Shown: positions 23,754 through 35,824 of the stretch, one piece after another
How positions within the stretch are numbered: the first letter of the stretch is position 1
Layout: every line of letters begins with the position of its first letter
NCBI GenBank assembly: GCA_025618425.1
Contig: CM046844.1
Span: forward strand, 6,350,347-6,414,346
Origin: Heliocidaris tuberculata
Lineage: Eukaryota > Echinodermata > Echinoidea > Camarodonta > Echinometridae
Length of the DNA stretch: 64,000 nt
Direction: 5' to 3'
The notes under the pieces: generated by a model
Told to the model about the DNA's origin: nothing
Database searches by the model: none
What the model saw: only the letters and a program-made list of their open reading frames with translations
Program-made: the position numbers and the translations under genes

Positions 23754-24165
23754 TTAACCCTTTCAGGACAGGAATTATTAAAGGGCTAAATTGATCCCAT
23801 TTTTTTCTTCAAATTGGCAACAATAATTTTTTTTTTTAGTGCTTCATGGTTCGATAAGGTGTGATGTTTTTGAAAACAATATACATGTTTAAAAATTTTG
23901 TTGAAAAGTTGAAATATTGCCAATTTTGATGAAAACAATGATTTTGAAACTCTCATTGTGTTGCCAATTTAAGGATTTTAAAGCGTATTCTTGTTTTAAA
24001 ATTCCTTGCATCAAATGCAATATGGCCATGAAACAAAAATGGACATAATGTGTGCATAAATTTTTGCTCTTTCTGCTCATGCATCGGGTATAATTTTTTA
24101 GAGCTCTGAATCTAAACTTATTTAGCAAAACCACAAAATGTGGCAAATTGTCTCGAAAGGGTTAA
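23754..24165 (+). mobile_element. MITE family A, copy 4
   Basis: TTAA|CCCTTTCAGGACAGG ... CTCGAAAGGG|TTAA, about 412 bp. More diverged inside than copies 2 and 3. Confidence 0.9.
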
Positions 24166-24369
24166 TGCATGATATCTATAAAGGGGTCTGACATATATTC
24201 TTCCTTAATAAAGATAATGGAAACACACTGTTTCTGTCCTTAAAGCAAGCATCTGTTTATGTCATAGCTGACTGACCAAGCAGTGCAGGATTTGGTAAAT
24301 TGGGTTTGTCATACATTCAGACAATAGAGTTCACACAGTTTTACATGATCAGATTCTGAGGCAAATAGA

Positions 24370-24575
24370 GTGAAACATGTCTATAAAGACCACTCATGGG
24401 AGACAACAAAATTGGTCTTTATGAGCAGGTGGTCTTTATGTACAGGTTCCAATAATTTATGTTTCAATGAGAAACAATTTTCAAGGGAAACAAAAATTAT
24501 GGTCTTTATAGACAGGTGGTCTTTCTTTACAGGTGGTTGCTGAAGCAGGTTTGACTATAATCGTCATTATGAGCT
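24370..24575. mobile_element. Repeat of the TCTATAAAGACCAC family
   Basis: TCTATAAAGACCAC and its complement GTGGTCTTTATRGAC recur at about 24381, 24432, 24498 and 24518. The layout suggests a small inverted-repeat element with termini near GAAACATG and CAGGTTTGAC. Confidence 0.5.
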
Positions 24576-24599
24576 TTTGTTTACAGAGAAACCATGCCA

Positions 24600-27070
24600 A
24601 CTAAGTAAAATTCTATATTTTTGTCCCATAGGCAAAAATTCTTTACATGGATGGACCTGTCCACAATGTACCGGTATTGACAAATTCTAAATGACCTTTT
24701 ATAATGGAATTCAGCTATTGCTTGAAGGATGATTATCAAGACTTATTTTTTGATTTTTAAAAAATATATATACAATTTTTGTGTTCTTAAAAAAAAAATA
24801 GTGGTCAAATCTATTACACCTACTGGATAATGATGTAACTATCTTAAGTACAGTGTATGGTGTGGCAAATAAATACATTTAGTATGAAAATAGCTCTAAT
24901 TGAATGAGATTGTGATTAGACAGTAACTCTATTACAACTTACTAACATTTGCACTGATCCTTCTCATTTTTTTAAAGATCAAAATTACAAAAATATAAAA
25001 TATATATTTTAAATAATTTATAACAGTTATAATCATCATTATCATGGATGTTGTTGTTGGTATGTGTTATAATGGCAATCAGTCAAATTTGACTATTACC
25101 AACAAAACTTCATTATATCATGAGTTTTGTTTGAGACTTCTCTCTTAATCTTTTTCCATTAATTTTTGTTGTTGTAATTATTATTTTTATATTTAAAAAG
25201 ATATATAATATTATGCCAGGTTAAAACTGAATCCTGCATGTTCTAAACTGGCACCATGCTCACAAACCTGCTCGTGTTTGTCCGAAGGTTTCTCTGAAAC
25301 AAGTTTCCTTTGTCTCTTGGGTGCAGAAGGGGGCTCCCTTTGAGATACCTCACTATCTTAAAATTTAAAAGAAAGATAAAACCAGTCTTGGTTTAAAATC
25401 AAAGAAAAATATCTTTCCTGAGGAAATTGGTTTCACATGACTTTGCTTTATCAAAAGAGTATGTAATGGGAATTTAGGTAAAAATGTTTTGAATCTAATT
25501 CCCTTGATCATTAATCCATAGCATACACAGCAAAGTTTTTATTAAAAATCTGTGTTGACATGTAGGTGGCTTAAAATGCTCAGTCACCCTGTACATATTG
25601 AGGATGAATATCGATATCAAATGTTGAATGTTCACTGATGATTTTACATGTATAATATCCTTTGTGGTTAGTCCAAAATTGCATGGTTGGAGAAGCGTGC
25701 AGTGAATGGTAAAAATAATGTAGGTCAGGTGATGTTGCTAATTGGCTAATTGAATGCCTAGATTCTTGTGATGGAAACATCCTTGTTTAGTATTTTCTAT
25801 TGCCCTTGATGTTGGGTTGATGGAAAGTTTGAATGTCTCGTGACAAAAGGTAAGAGTACAATTATCTAAAACGGGTCAGGTTGTGTATCAATTAATGCTT
25901 TGGTGTGGATGCTCTGTTCACGTTTAAAGTGGGATTTTTCATTCATAGCACGTTACAAGTTGGCAGAAACGGGTCGGAAATGAAAAAGGTTCACCTTTCC
26001 TCGCAAGCAGTGTCAAGGCAATTCATTTGTCCCTCTGTCTAGGAGCCCCCTTACTAAGAGCAGTCAGGTAGAATTGTATTTGAAAGTCAAATTCAACTAT
26101 TTGCAATTCTGAGCAGTGTTGTTATGTTCTTGTCCTGAACTCCCCGTTTTACTCTCTGTAGGTGCGTTCACACCTTCCTAGTCATGAAAATGTTCTTGGA
26201 ATTTCTCATTGGGGTGAATAATCTGAACTGCAATTAGCAATATTACAGAAACCATGGATTAAATATAAAAAAATTAGTCCCAACACTAAACTAGGGAGTT
26301 TCTTCAAACATTGAGTGCTTTCTACAGGTTCAGGATAATTCATTGGGGTTGTGATGACGGGGAACAAATTAGAAGAACTAAATCAGCTTCTCTATGATAT
26401 CTTTTGAGTAAGCTTGACATTTAATGAAAATAAGTATGAAAAACAGGAATGGGCAGCACTTTTTTAAATATCCCAGATTTCTCTTAGGGTTGGATAGGGT
26501 GCTGTCCTGACAGAAAAGAAAAAGGTGGAACAATGAACAAGAGTAGGATACCTTCTGCACACTTTCTCAAATCTTCAATTTAAACTTGGGGGAAAAGAAT
26601 TTCCAAACAGGAAGGTTTTTAAGAAGTAACATGAAATTATGTGGGAAGGAAGACCTGTGGGTCATGGTAATTGAGTTAACCTTTTCTAACCCAGGCAACC
26701 CCGTCAACTCTAATCCAGGTCCTTTCTTTACAATTTTTATTCCTGTGATTGTTTTCTATATTGCTTTCTGTATTATTTTCGAAATGCTGAATAAATAATA
26801 AATAAATAAATAAAATAGACTATATCTGAACACTATCATTCCTGTTACTGAGTTAAACTAGTATAGCCTTTAGTACTGATAAGGATTTTATTTTTGGATT
26901 GGGAAAAGTAAGGAGAGAGAAAACGGTGAATGGCCAGGAGCTATTTTTGACGACTGTAGCATCTGTCTTTGTATGTGTGCATAGAATGGTTCCCTTGATG
27001 ATCAGGTACTTCAGAACCACAAGGATGCTTTCCTAGCTCTCCTTAGTTTGCATACTACCTTTTCTCATAC
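24600..27070. other. Intergenic, no firm gene
   Basis: AT-rich. A possible minus-strand exon at 25268-25352 is listed separately. An (AAATA)n tract is at 26790-26815. Confidence 0.5.
25268..25352 (-). other. Possible coding exon on the minus strand
   Basis: On the minus strand a pyrimidine-rich stretch ends AAGATAG, followed by one base and 28 open codons (EVSQREPPSAPKRQRKLVSE...) and a donor CAG|GTTTGT. The segment is GC-richer than its surroundings and very basic. No partner exon or family recognised, so it may be chance. Confidence 0.22.
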
Positions 27071-27071
27071 T

Positions 27072-27560
27072 CTTATTTCTCTCTCTCTCTCTCTCTCTCT
27101 CTATTCCTCGACTTCATGTACCTACATGAAGTCCTTTTAATATCTCCCCTTGCTCCTATGTTTCTTTACTCTTTTCTCCCTCTCCAATCTCCTCTTTTCT
27201 CCCCTTTAACACCTAGTCCCTCTCCCCTCATCCCCCTCTCTTCCTTTCCCTCATTTCTTTTCTCAGTCCTTCTCTCTGTTTATCTCGCTCTTCCCCTCCT
27301 CTTTTCCTTCCTCCTCTCTCTCCCCCCTCTCTCTCCCCCTCTCTCTCCCCCCTCTCTCTCCCCCCTCTCTCTCCGCCCCTCTCTCTCCGCCCCTCTCTCT
27401 CCGCCCCTCTCTCTCTCCCCTCTCTCTCTCCCCCCCTCTCTCCCCTCTCTCTCTCCCCCTCTCTCTCTCTCCCCCCTCTCTCTCTCTCCCCCCTCTCTCT
27501 CTCTCCCCCCTCTCTCTCTCCCCCTCTCTCTCTCCCCCCCTCTCTCTCTCCCCACTTTCA
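27072..27560. repeat. CT-rich polypyrimidine tract
   Basis: (CT)n at 27072-27102, then about 400 bp of TCTCTCTCCCCC repeats. The Ser/Pro/Leu-rich and Arg/Glu/Gly-rich frames on the two strands are low-complexity artefacts. Confidence 0.97.
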
Positions 27561-27769
27561 ATCCCCCTTTTCTAACTTTCCCTTTCTCTTTTCTTTTCTT
27601 TTTCTTTCACTCTCTTCCTATTGCTATTACTCTCTTTCTTTACCACTCTCCAATTAACCCTCTCTATCAGTTTTTCCAGTTTGGTTGTTTTTGTGTCTTT
27701 ATTTCATGACATTAATTTGAAAAATCATTTGTCCTACCTTCAATACAAATCACCTAGATGAAGCTGTTC

Positions 27770-27862
27770 CTCTCTCTCCCTCTCTCTCCCTCTCCCTCTC
27801 TCTCTCTCTCTCCCCCCCTCTCTCTCTCTCTCTCCCCCTCTCTCTCTCTCTCTCTCTCTCTT
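27770..27862. repeat. (CT)n microsatellite
   Basis: Nearly pure CT/CCCT repeats. Confidence 0.97.
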
Positions 27863-29514
27863 ATTATCATAATTATATCCTCTGTTATTTTACTCTCCCT
27901 CTTTGTTTCTTTTCCCAAACCCTTATCAGTAAACATTCCTTTGTTTCTTCAGGTTACCACTCTTAGAAGCAGATCAGTTTTCTTTAATTGCTATCCATGC
28001 ATGCTGGCCAGACATCAAGTCTAGTCTTTTTGATGTTCAGTTAATTCCTCACTTGTCATGCAGGAAGCATCTTTGATTAAATCCACACTTATCCACCTTA
28101 AAGATAATTTCATTCTCACTTCTGTCCGGAAAGAAGAAGGTCATCTGAGATTAGCTTTCTCCTCGTTATGATTGCTGTATTCTCTGTAAAGAGATTATAT
28201 TGAAAAGCTATTTTGTGTTTGTTATGATTCTACCATAATGATTTGTCATTGTTTTGTTGCATCTTTTAAAAGTATAAACAAATTATTTGAGATTGCCTCA
28301 CATGCACAGTAAGAGAATATAATATTGTTTTGAAGTTTCATTCTGAAAGAGAAAATTCATTAAGATAAGGTGTCTGATTTTTAAAGCCATACAGGACATA
28401 TAATTCAGAATTTTAAAGCTTTTTTTTTTTTTTTTGTACATCCCTGGATTCTTTCCTGTGTACTTGTCTATACCTTACAGATTGTTTTCCATGTCTTCGT
28501 AGGCACAATTTGAAACAATTCTATTTTCCCTGGGGGATCCACAAATTACAAGCACTGCTTTTTAGGGGATCCCCCACATTTCCTCAGAAATTATGAATTT
28601 CTTTTAATAATTCATTATAATAATTAGTTCATATGTTCAGTGTACTTGTACACTTATTAAGAAAAAATGAATTTGTACATATATTTTTCATATTTTTTGT
28701 AATAATATCTGTAAAGCCATTGTCTTTTTCTTCTGTTGGAAATGAAATAAATATGAAATTGAATATTAATTTGAATTGAGCTAAGCTTTCAACATAAAAC
28801 AAGCTATTGTCTCAGGTTATTTCTCATTACTTTTTTCTATCTGATCTCCGTCCTATCTACTGCTTTAAAAAAAACATTGAAATTTTCTAGTAAAACAATA
28901 TTTTTATTGTGTTAGAAGAGAACTTTTCCATTTGTAAGTTCCATGTAGAAAAATTACATGTATGTAGGTCCTTTTGGCAAGCTGTCAAAAACATGAGAAA
29001 AGGAATACTATGTAACACATTTGAACTGAAACTGGAGGAAAGACTTTTTTGCTGTTTCATATTAAAATGCTATTTGAGTAGAAATAATAAGAATAAAACA
29101 GAACGTTTGTTTTATTTTGATTTGAAGTCTACAAATGACATGTCATTATTTCTCTGTCTTCATGTCTGTTTTTTAGCTTGGCCCCTGGATGTTCTCCCCA
29201 TGTACTTGTAACAAGCTCTAGTTTCAGAATGTTTTTCACAACCTTTTTTAAAATTCTTTCTTGAATTCACAAGTTGGTGAAACGTAACGCTAGATGTGAT
29301 CATCGCCATTGGCAAAGAAATTCATCCAGGTTGTTATCTCGGCTCAGTGTCATTCTCCTGGTTTCCCGATGGGGATTAGGCAATGACCCGTGTTTTGTTC
29401 AGGTTTTTTGATCACCTGATGCTAGTCCCTCGTTGATAAGTATATTCTTCCTTGGCTGTATTCTAAACAGGTTAAAAAAGGTTGGAGTAACTATTCAGTA
29501 TACATGTACGTGTA

Positions 29515-29742
29515 GAATAAGCCAGTTTGTAATTACAATTTGCGCATGTGCAGATAAAGGTCATTTGTACCGTGTAAAATTGACCTCTATACACTTTCAT
29601 AGTATGCGCCCCATGATGCGACCACCAGTATGATTTTAGGTGTTAACAAGTAGCGCGTCCACCAAAACAGATGCGTGTGCGCTTACAAATTGGGGTCATC
29701 TTACTCATTTTTACCTTATACTAATTACAAACTGGCTTATTC
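29515..29742. mobile_element. MITE with a perfect 21-bp TIR
   Basis: GAATAAGCCAGTTTGTAATT starts at 29515 and its exact reverse complement ends at 29742. The interior has GCGCATGTGC and GCGTGTGCGC words. Length is 228 bp. Confidence 0.9.
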
Positions 29743-29875
29743 AATTGTGTTCAATAGTCAGCTGAAACTTGTTTGTAATAATAATTTGAAGCAAATTTAT
29801 CAATTGCTGATTTTAAAATGGTGCTATCTATTGTATCAACCATTTGATTTAATTTTGTTGCTTTCTATTCCACAG

Positions 29876-29945
29876 TGATATTGATCTTCAATCCAACCTC
29901 TCAATACAGAAACAAAAATATGCCAAAGTTACCATCATGCTACCT
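29876..29945 (+). other. Candidate internal coding exon
   Basis: The acceptor CTATTCCACAG and the donor CCT|GTAAGC bound one base plus 23 open codons (DIDLQSNLSIQKQKYAKVTI...). The phase fits the candidate first exon at 22672 and the next acceptor at 30742. No homology recognised. Confidence 0.3.
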
Positions 29946-29977
29946 GTAAGCTCAGGAAACTTATTATCCATGTTTCT

Positions 29978-30010
29978 TATATTTTGCTCTTTTTTTTTGG
30001 GGGGGGGGGT
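29978..30010. repeat. T(n)G(n) homopolymer junction
   Basis: TTTTTTTT followed directly by about ten G. Confidence 0.9.
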
Positions 30011-30741
30011 CCCTCTTCTTTCCTTAACTCATTAGCAAAGACTGAAAATTTTAACCTAAGACAATTTCAGTAGCCCCCTTTTTTCTGTAATAGGTGCTAG
30101 TTTACTTTTCTATTCAAATTATTATTCTTCTTACAGTAAAAATGAAATCAAAATTCCTTCTAAATGAATATGATTATAGCAGTTTTCTGTGATATTTCTC
30201 CCAGTGCAGTTTTAAAAACTTGTTGTTATGAAGTTATGTTGTGAATATTTTGAAGACTATTATCCCACCATTGCAAAAGTCGGTATGCTTTAGCGTAGGC
30301 CTATTGCATTTCACAACTGCATTTTGAAAAGATATTCAAGATACTGAAACTTTGTTTTCAGTTTATGCTGCTGGCAATATCTATCAGAGAAGATTTCTAG
30401 CTTCTTACAAAATATAGAATATCATCTTGCATTCGCGATCTTCCCTCCTTAGATTTCTGTTATGAACACCTACATGCCAAGTGCCAATAGTCATGTGTTT
30501 TAGCAATGGTTAAGATAAAGAAGGCATGATGTCAGTTGTAAAGAGGCTGTTGCAATCTTCAAACATTTCCATTGGTGATTTTCTTCTTTAATGTGTTGTC
30601 CACTTGTGTTTATGGCTGTGTTAACGACAGTTACTAAACTGTTCAACCTATATTCTTGCAATATCAGAAAAGATGATTATCTTTATTCAGAAATATAAAA
30701 AGTCCGCTCCCAGCAATAATGTCCTTTCTTTTTGTTATCAG

Positions 30742-30795
30742 CAACACCTTCCAGTAAGTCTTGACATGCCTGTGGTTTGGCATTGGAAAGATTGA
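30742..30795 (+). other. Candidate terminal coding exon
   Basis: The acceptor TTTTTGTTATCAG ends at 30741. Seventeen codons (QHLPVSLDMPVVWHWKD) and TGA follow in phase with 29945. A GTAAGT at 30754 and another at 30839 are possible donors, so the exon could instead be internal. Confidence 0.22.
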
Positions 30796-31219
30796 AATCT
30801 AAGAGGGACAGCTGAAAAGCATGATCATAAAGATAAGGTAAGTGATGTACGTTTTCTGTTTTTAGCTGGAATCAAGTGAGATAATGATAGAGAACGTGCA
30901 GAGAGGTGTAGGTCAAACATCACTTTTTACGCAGAAAACAATGGAACGTGCTGTGGGTAACACTTATATTATTACTCCCGGAAGATTCTCAGGGACGATC
31001 CCAGTGTAAATCACCATTACAAAAGAGGAATGTCAGGATCGAGTGACTTTGCACGTATTCTTGTTTAGCTTTAAGTATGCTTTTTTGGTTTCTATATCTG
31101 AAGATTTTTAGAGATGACTCAAGGATTTGTGGCACAATCCTAGATATGGAATTATGAAATTGAGTGATTTTGTATTATAGTTTTTAATTATTTAAGATTA
31201 TAAAGGATGGCCATAGTCC

Positions 31220-31860
31220 AACATCTTCAGTAGATGTGAACATGTATATTGATTCTTTGACAACCAGAAGGTGTTAACTCCTGTTGCTTCATATTGAGTA
31301 AATATCCATCATTTTATCAGCCATTGACATCATATACTAGAGCAAGGGGATCATGTGTGTGAATTAGATAATAGGGAAATAGGATTATATTTGTCCTCAG
31401 TAGATATACATGTAAATATTCATGTGGAAACCAGATGATCATAAATCCTGTTACTCAAAATTGTATTGATATCCTTTTGGTCCTTAGCAAAGGATGAAAT
31501 GAATAAAAATGGGATCATGTTTAATATGCATAAAATAATAGGAAAATAGTTTACTATCTGTCTTCAGTAGATGTAAACATGTTAACTATTCTATTCTGCA
31601 AGAAGGTATTCACACCTACTTTTTGAAATTAGTATGATGTCCTTCATGTGCTTAGGATTTTCTTAGCAAATAGTAAAATGCATATTTACTTTAAAAATGA
31701 GATCATTTGTATGAGAAAGAAGGGGAAAAAAATTATATTTGTCTTCAGTAGATGTTAACATGTTACCTTTTCACTTGGTGCCATAAGTTATTACCTCCTG
31801 TTACTTAACATTGAGTTATTGTCATTTTGGTTCTCAGGAAAAGGGTCGTGTGTGACATAA
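31220..31860. repeat. Old satellite-like tandem repeat, ~163-182-bp units
   Basis: The landmark CTTCAGTAGATGT(G/A)AACATG recurs at about 31223, 31397, 31560 and 31742. Between them are diverged forms of ACCAGAAGG...TTAACTCCTGTTACT and GATCATGTGTGTGA...ATAATAGG. Further units are at 33240-33500 and 34385-34590. Confidence 0.75.
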
Positions 31861-32339
31861 TAGATGACCTGCCACCACAAAATGACTAATAAGTTGCGAT
31901 GGGATTTTTTTGGGCGTAAACAGCTGAAATAGGTGGTTTGCCAGGGTGGAAAAGTTGAATTTTGGCTTTTTGGTATTTTCTAAAAGTTCATTCATTGATC
32001 TACCATCTTTCAAAATTTGAGGGTCAAATATGAAGTACAAATACGTTTTGCTTTTGATTTAAAAGAATTTTTTTTTTTTTACTTTCATAAAAAGTGTGTC
32101 AGCTGGGCCAGATCGATCTCCATATCGCGATCTGAGTATAGCTTCAGAACTATGAACTATCTGACATTCAAAATGTACAGGAGCAGATAAATATCAATTT
32201 AAAAGGTGTTTCAACTTTCAGCCCAATCTAACTATTCTTTCATAGTAGATGCTTGGGAGATTTGATCCAACATTTTGTGCCACAGACAACAGGACACATA
32301 CATGTATTAGCTTTCTTGAAAGGTCACTCTTCCTTAAGG

Positions 32340-33231
32340 GGGGTATCTCACTGAGCGGCGAATGCTTGCGAACGTAGCGAATTTGGGGTTTCGCCAGGAT
32401 TCGTTAAAAGGTTGTAAAAGCTTCGTAAAAGGTTGCAAGTAAGTTCGCAAACAGTTTCCATTGTTGCAAACAGTTTTTCCGCAACCAGTTGTAAGACGGT
32501 GTCGCTGAAGTTCTTTTTGATTCGCCAATGCTAGCGACCACGTGACCATATGGTTCCTATATAAATTGGACCCATTGAGAGAAATTTGCCATATGAATCA
32601 TCATGCCGAGGAAACAAGGTAATAAAGTTGAGAGCGAAGACCCCTTGGGGGACGGGGGAGGTCCATGCCGAGGCCCCGGCCAAGGAAGAACTCCCTCCAG
32701 TCTTTCTTTTCTTCTTCATTTCTTTTTTTATTTTCTTCATCTTCTTTCTTTCTCTTAAGTTGCACGATAGCTGTAGCAGCAGCCAGGCAAAGCAGTCCTT
32801 CAAGGACAGCAGCATGTTGGGCCTCTTCCTGGTAGAAATTCATTTCCATATTCTGGATATCCATCTTGAAAAAATTCTCCGACTGCGGTCAGAAGAAATC
32901 TGAATGCTGGGTTCATAGATTTGCCTGGTACTTTACCAGGAGTTAGCAAAAAGTCCCAAACACTAATAGCGGCAAAGGATTGGCAAATAGTTGCTAATTT
33001 TCACAAAAACTGTCGCTAACATTTGCTTACAGTCGCTAATAGTCGCCAACTGCCTTTCGCAAACACTTTGGCAAACATTCGCTTAAATGTTGCTAATTGT
33101 CGCTAAACATCGCTGAAAGTCGCTAAATGTCGCTAATGGCAGAGGCGAACCCTGATTTTCGCCAACATTCGTCAGAAAAGTTGGCCAATCCAAAATTCGC
33201 AACGTTTGTAAGCCGCTCAGTGAGATACCCC
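32340..33231. mobile_element. 892-bp TIR element, possibly PIF/Harbinger-derived
   Basis: A perfect 20-bp TIR, GGGGTATCTCACTGAGCGGC, lies at 32340-32359, with its exact reverse complement at 33212-33231. Subterminal arrays of TCGCTAA/GCGAA words are dense on the right (33000-33140) and present on the left. The interior is GC-rich and holds an 87-codon minus-strand frame. It is inserted in the satellite array. Confidence 0.88.
32601..32864 (-). pseudogene. Short ORF inside the TIR element, possible transposase N-terminus remnant
   Basis: 87 codons: a hydrophobic Leu/Ala helix (VLEGLLCLAAATAIVQL), then KRKKEDEENKKRNEEE, then KKDWREFFLGRGL. This order (Ala/Leu helix, basic stretch, W-x-x-x-[FW]-L-x-R) resembles the start of PIF/Harbinger transposases, where a WVRPWLLRR-like motif follows a charged run. 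The catalytic DDE region is absent. The assignment is inference. Confidence 0.35.
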
Positions 33232-33500
33232 ATTTAGAGCCTGTTTTCTCTATTATATTGGCCACTAATCTCTCTGACACACTGACATTCTCAGTGTATT
33301 TTCAAAGGTTTTGCTTGGTCCAAACAAGGCAAGATATCATTATAAAGCTTTTCTAGGGTCTATGCTTTTAAACTGTGTTGAAATTTTTTATCAGTCGTTT
33401 TGTGGTGGAGGGTTACATAGGAAATTAGAACTACATGTATGTCTGTCTTAAGTAGATGTGTATGTTATTATTATTTTGTTAACCAGAAGGCATTAACTCT

Positions 33501-34000
33501 NNNNNNNNNNNNNNNNNNNNNNNNNNNNNNNNNNNNNNNNNNNNNNNNNNNNNNNNNNNNNNNNNNNNNNNNNNNNNNNNNNNNNNNNNNNNNNNNNNNN
33601 NNNNNNNNNNNNNNNNNNNNNNNNNNNNNNNNNNNNNNNNNNNNNNNNNNNNNNNNNNNNNNNNNNNNNNNNNNNNNNNNNNNNNNNNNNNNNNNNNNNN
33701 NNNNNNNNNNNNNNNNNNNNNNNNNNNNNNNNNNNNNNNNNNNNNNNNNNNNNNNNNNNNNNNNNNNNNNNNNNNNNNNNNNNNNNNNNNNNNNNNNNNN
33801 NNNNNNNNNNNNNNNNNNNNNNNNNNNNNNNNNNNNNNNNNNNNNNNNNNNNNNNNNNNNNNNNNNNNNNNNNNNNNNNNNNNNNNNNNNNNNNNNNNNN
33901 NNNNNNNNNNNNNNNNNNNNNNNNNNNNNNNNNNNNNNNNNNNNNNNNNNNNNNNNNNNNNNNNNNNNNNNNNNNNNNNNNNNNNNNNNNNNNNNNNNNN
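33501..34000. other. Assembly gap, 500 N
   Basis: Exactly 500 N, the usual placeholder for a gap of unknown size. Frames drawn across it are meaningless. Confidence 0.99.
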
Positions 34001-34025
34001 AATTGCTTAACATTATGTTGATATT

Positions 34026-34389
34026 GGGGGGGGGGGGGGGGGGGGGGGGGGTACTCGTTTTTCCGAAGGTTTTTTTTTTCCGAAGGTTCATAATTCTGAA
34101 GGCTCGTAATACTGAAACACAAATTTCCCATAGCAGGGTGTTCATAATTTTGTAAATGAAATAGGGTTCATAATTCTGAAAATTTGATGCATTACTCCAA
34201 AGGTTTGTTATTCCAAAAATGAAAAAGGGTTCATAATTCTGAAAGTTTGTAATTCCAAAAAGGCAATAGAGCCCTACATAACGAACCTTTGGAAATACGA
34301 TCCCTTCTTCATTTTCAGAATTATGAACCTTATTTCATTTTCGGAATTACATGTACGAACCTTCGGAAAAATGAACCTTCGGAAAAAAG
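34026..34389. mobile_element. Foldback element built of TTCCGAAGGTTC words, led by 26 G
   Basis: G-run 34026-34051, then TTTTTCCGAAGG repeated and GGTTCATAATTCTGAA repeats. The right end is the inverse (CGAACCTTCGGAAAAATGAA...). A partial copy is at 43688-43880, also led by a G run. Confidence 0.8.
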
Positions 34390-34590
34390 ACATCTAACCT
34401 TGATATCAATCAGTTTCTTAGCAAACAATGATAACAATCTAGAGAGGGATCATGTGAGCAAGATAATAGAAAAATGGGCCTAGGTCCTTCTTCCGTAGAT
34501 GTGAAAATGGTACTTATTCTTTTGAGAACCGGAAGGCATTAACTCCTACATGTTTTACTCAACATGTTATAATGATTAGAATTTATAGGG
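34385..34590. repeat. Satellite unit after the gap
   Basis: GGGATCATGTGAGCAAGATAA, CTTCCGTAGATGTGAAAATG and ACCGGAAGGCATTAACTCCT match the 31.2-31.9 kb units. Confidence 0.7.
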
Positions 34591-34975
34591 AGGGATCAAA
34601 GAATTTTCGATAATTATCCTTGTCACAACCGAACCATTCCTTGATTCAGTTTGGGAATGAAATGATCAATAACCAAGATAGTTTTTATATAAAAAGTCTT
34701 GGAAAGAAACAGCTTTCTCTCACGATTGAAAATGGCGAATTGACGATTCTCTCAAATTTCTCTCTCTGAAGACAAAATCCTGATTGACAAATCATAATCA
34801 AATCTTTGAAGTGGCTGAGTTGGGTTGGGCACAAGTTGGATAACATCTGAAGTTTCCAGTGAAAGCATACTTAAATTATTGGTAAAGTATGTGTCTTGGA
34901 AACTGTTTTGAAGTCATTTTGAAATCAGGAAGTCATCTGTGAAAAGCATAGTTCCATATCTTAGTATTCTTTTTT

Positions 34976-35170
34976 TTCTTCTCTCTCTCTCATTAACCTT
35001 TCTATCTGCCTATCATCTCTCCGCCCCCCTTCTCTCTCTCTCTCTCTGCCTCTCCCCATCACTCTTTATCTGACCACCGCTCATTTCTCAATCACACTCT
35101 CTCATTCTCTCCTGACCTCTCAATCTCTCTGGCCCTCCTCCTTCTCTGCCCACTCCTCCCTTCAATCCTT
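34976..35170. repeat. CT-rich tract
   Basis: TCTCTCTC runs mixed with diverged pyrimidine-rich sequence. Confidence 0.85.
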
Positions 35171-35799
35171 ACTTTCCGAGTCTCTCCTCTATAATTGAGT
35201 GATGCATTTTATGACCCATAAAGGCTGTGAATTGTTAAACTTAATAGCCTGCAATGGTGCTCCATTATTAAAACCACACCTTTTTTTAAAGGTACATGTA
35301 TTTCATCCCTTTTGCAGACTTACACAAAATTTTGCGAAACTTTACACAGGTTTAGTAGACATCCTGTAGATGCTGCCTATATATGAAATTTCAAGGTCAC
35401 AAGTTCTAGAACTCCTTTGTAAGAAATGAAAATCTTGCTTTCGTCTCAGAGAGAGCTATTCTGAAATCAATGCAAGTACATGTACCTGTAACGGTCAAAA
35501 AAAATTTTTTTTAAATTACATGATTTTTCTCAAGTCGAAAAAATTAAAGTATTACCAAATTGTTATCATTTTCACATCCGCACAAGTTTTCCAATTATAA
35601 TTCTTTTGTAATTTATCGCATATTCGCACAACTTCAAAATTTAGGGCTGTAAAAGGTATGAAGTAACTTTAATGTGAAGGAGGAGTGTATAATTTACTGG
35701 AGCCGGGATTAAAATATTGATTGCACCCTGATCAAATGGTATCTTTCACACAGAAGGGGCTGGATATATAGAATGACGATGGGTTTACTGGTCATTGCC

Positions 35800-35824
35800 G
35801 GGGGGGGGGGGGGGGGGGGGGGGG
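35800..35824. repeat. Run of 25 G
   Basis: Uninterrupted G homopolymer; the length may be unreliable in the assembly. Confidence 0.95.

Noticed and set aside
27116..27709. 197-codon + strand frame and 93-codon minus-strand frame
   Set aside because: Both lie over CT-rich simple repeats; the Ser/Pro/Leu and Arg/Glu/Gly composition is dictated by the repeat.
28909..29211. 100-codon + strand frame
   Set aside because: AT-rich, no splice sites, no domain; looks like a chance frame.
33439..34155. Long frames on both strands
   Set aside because: They run through 500 N and have no real sequence.
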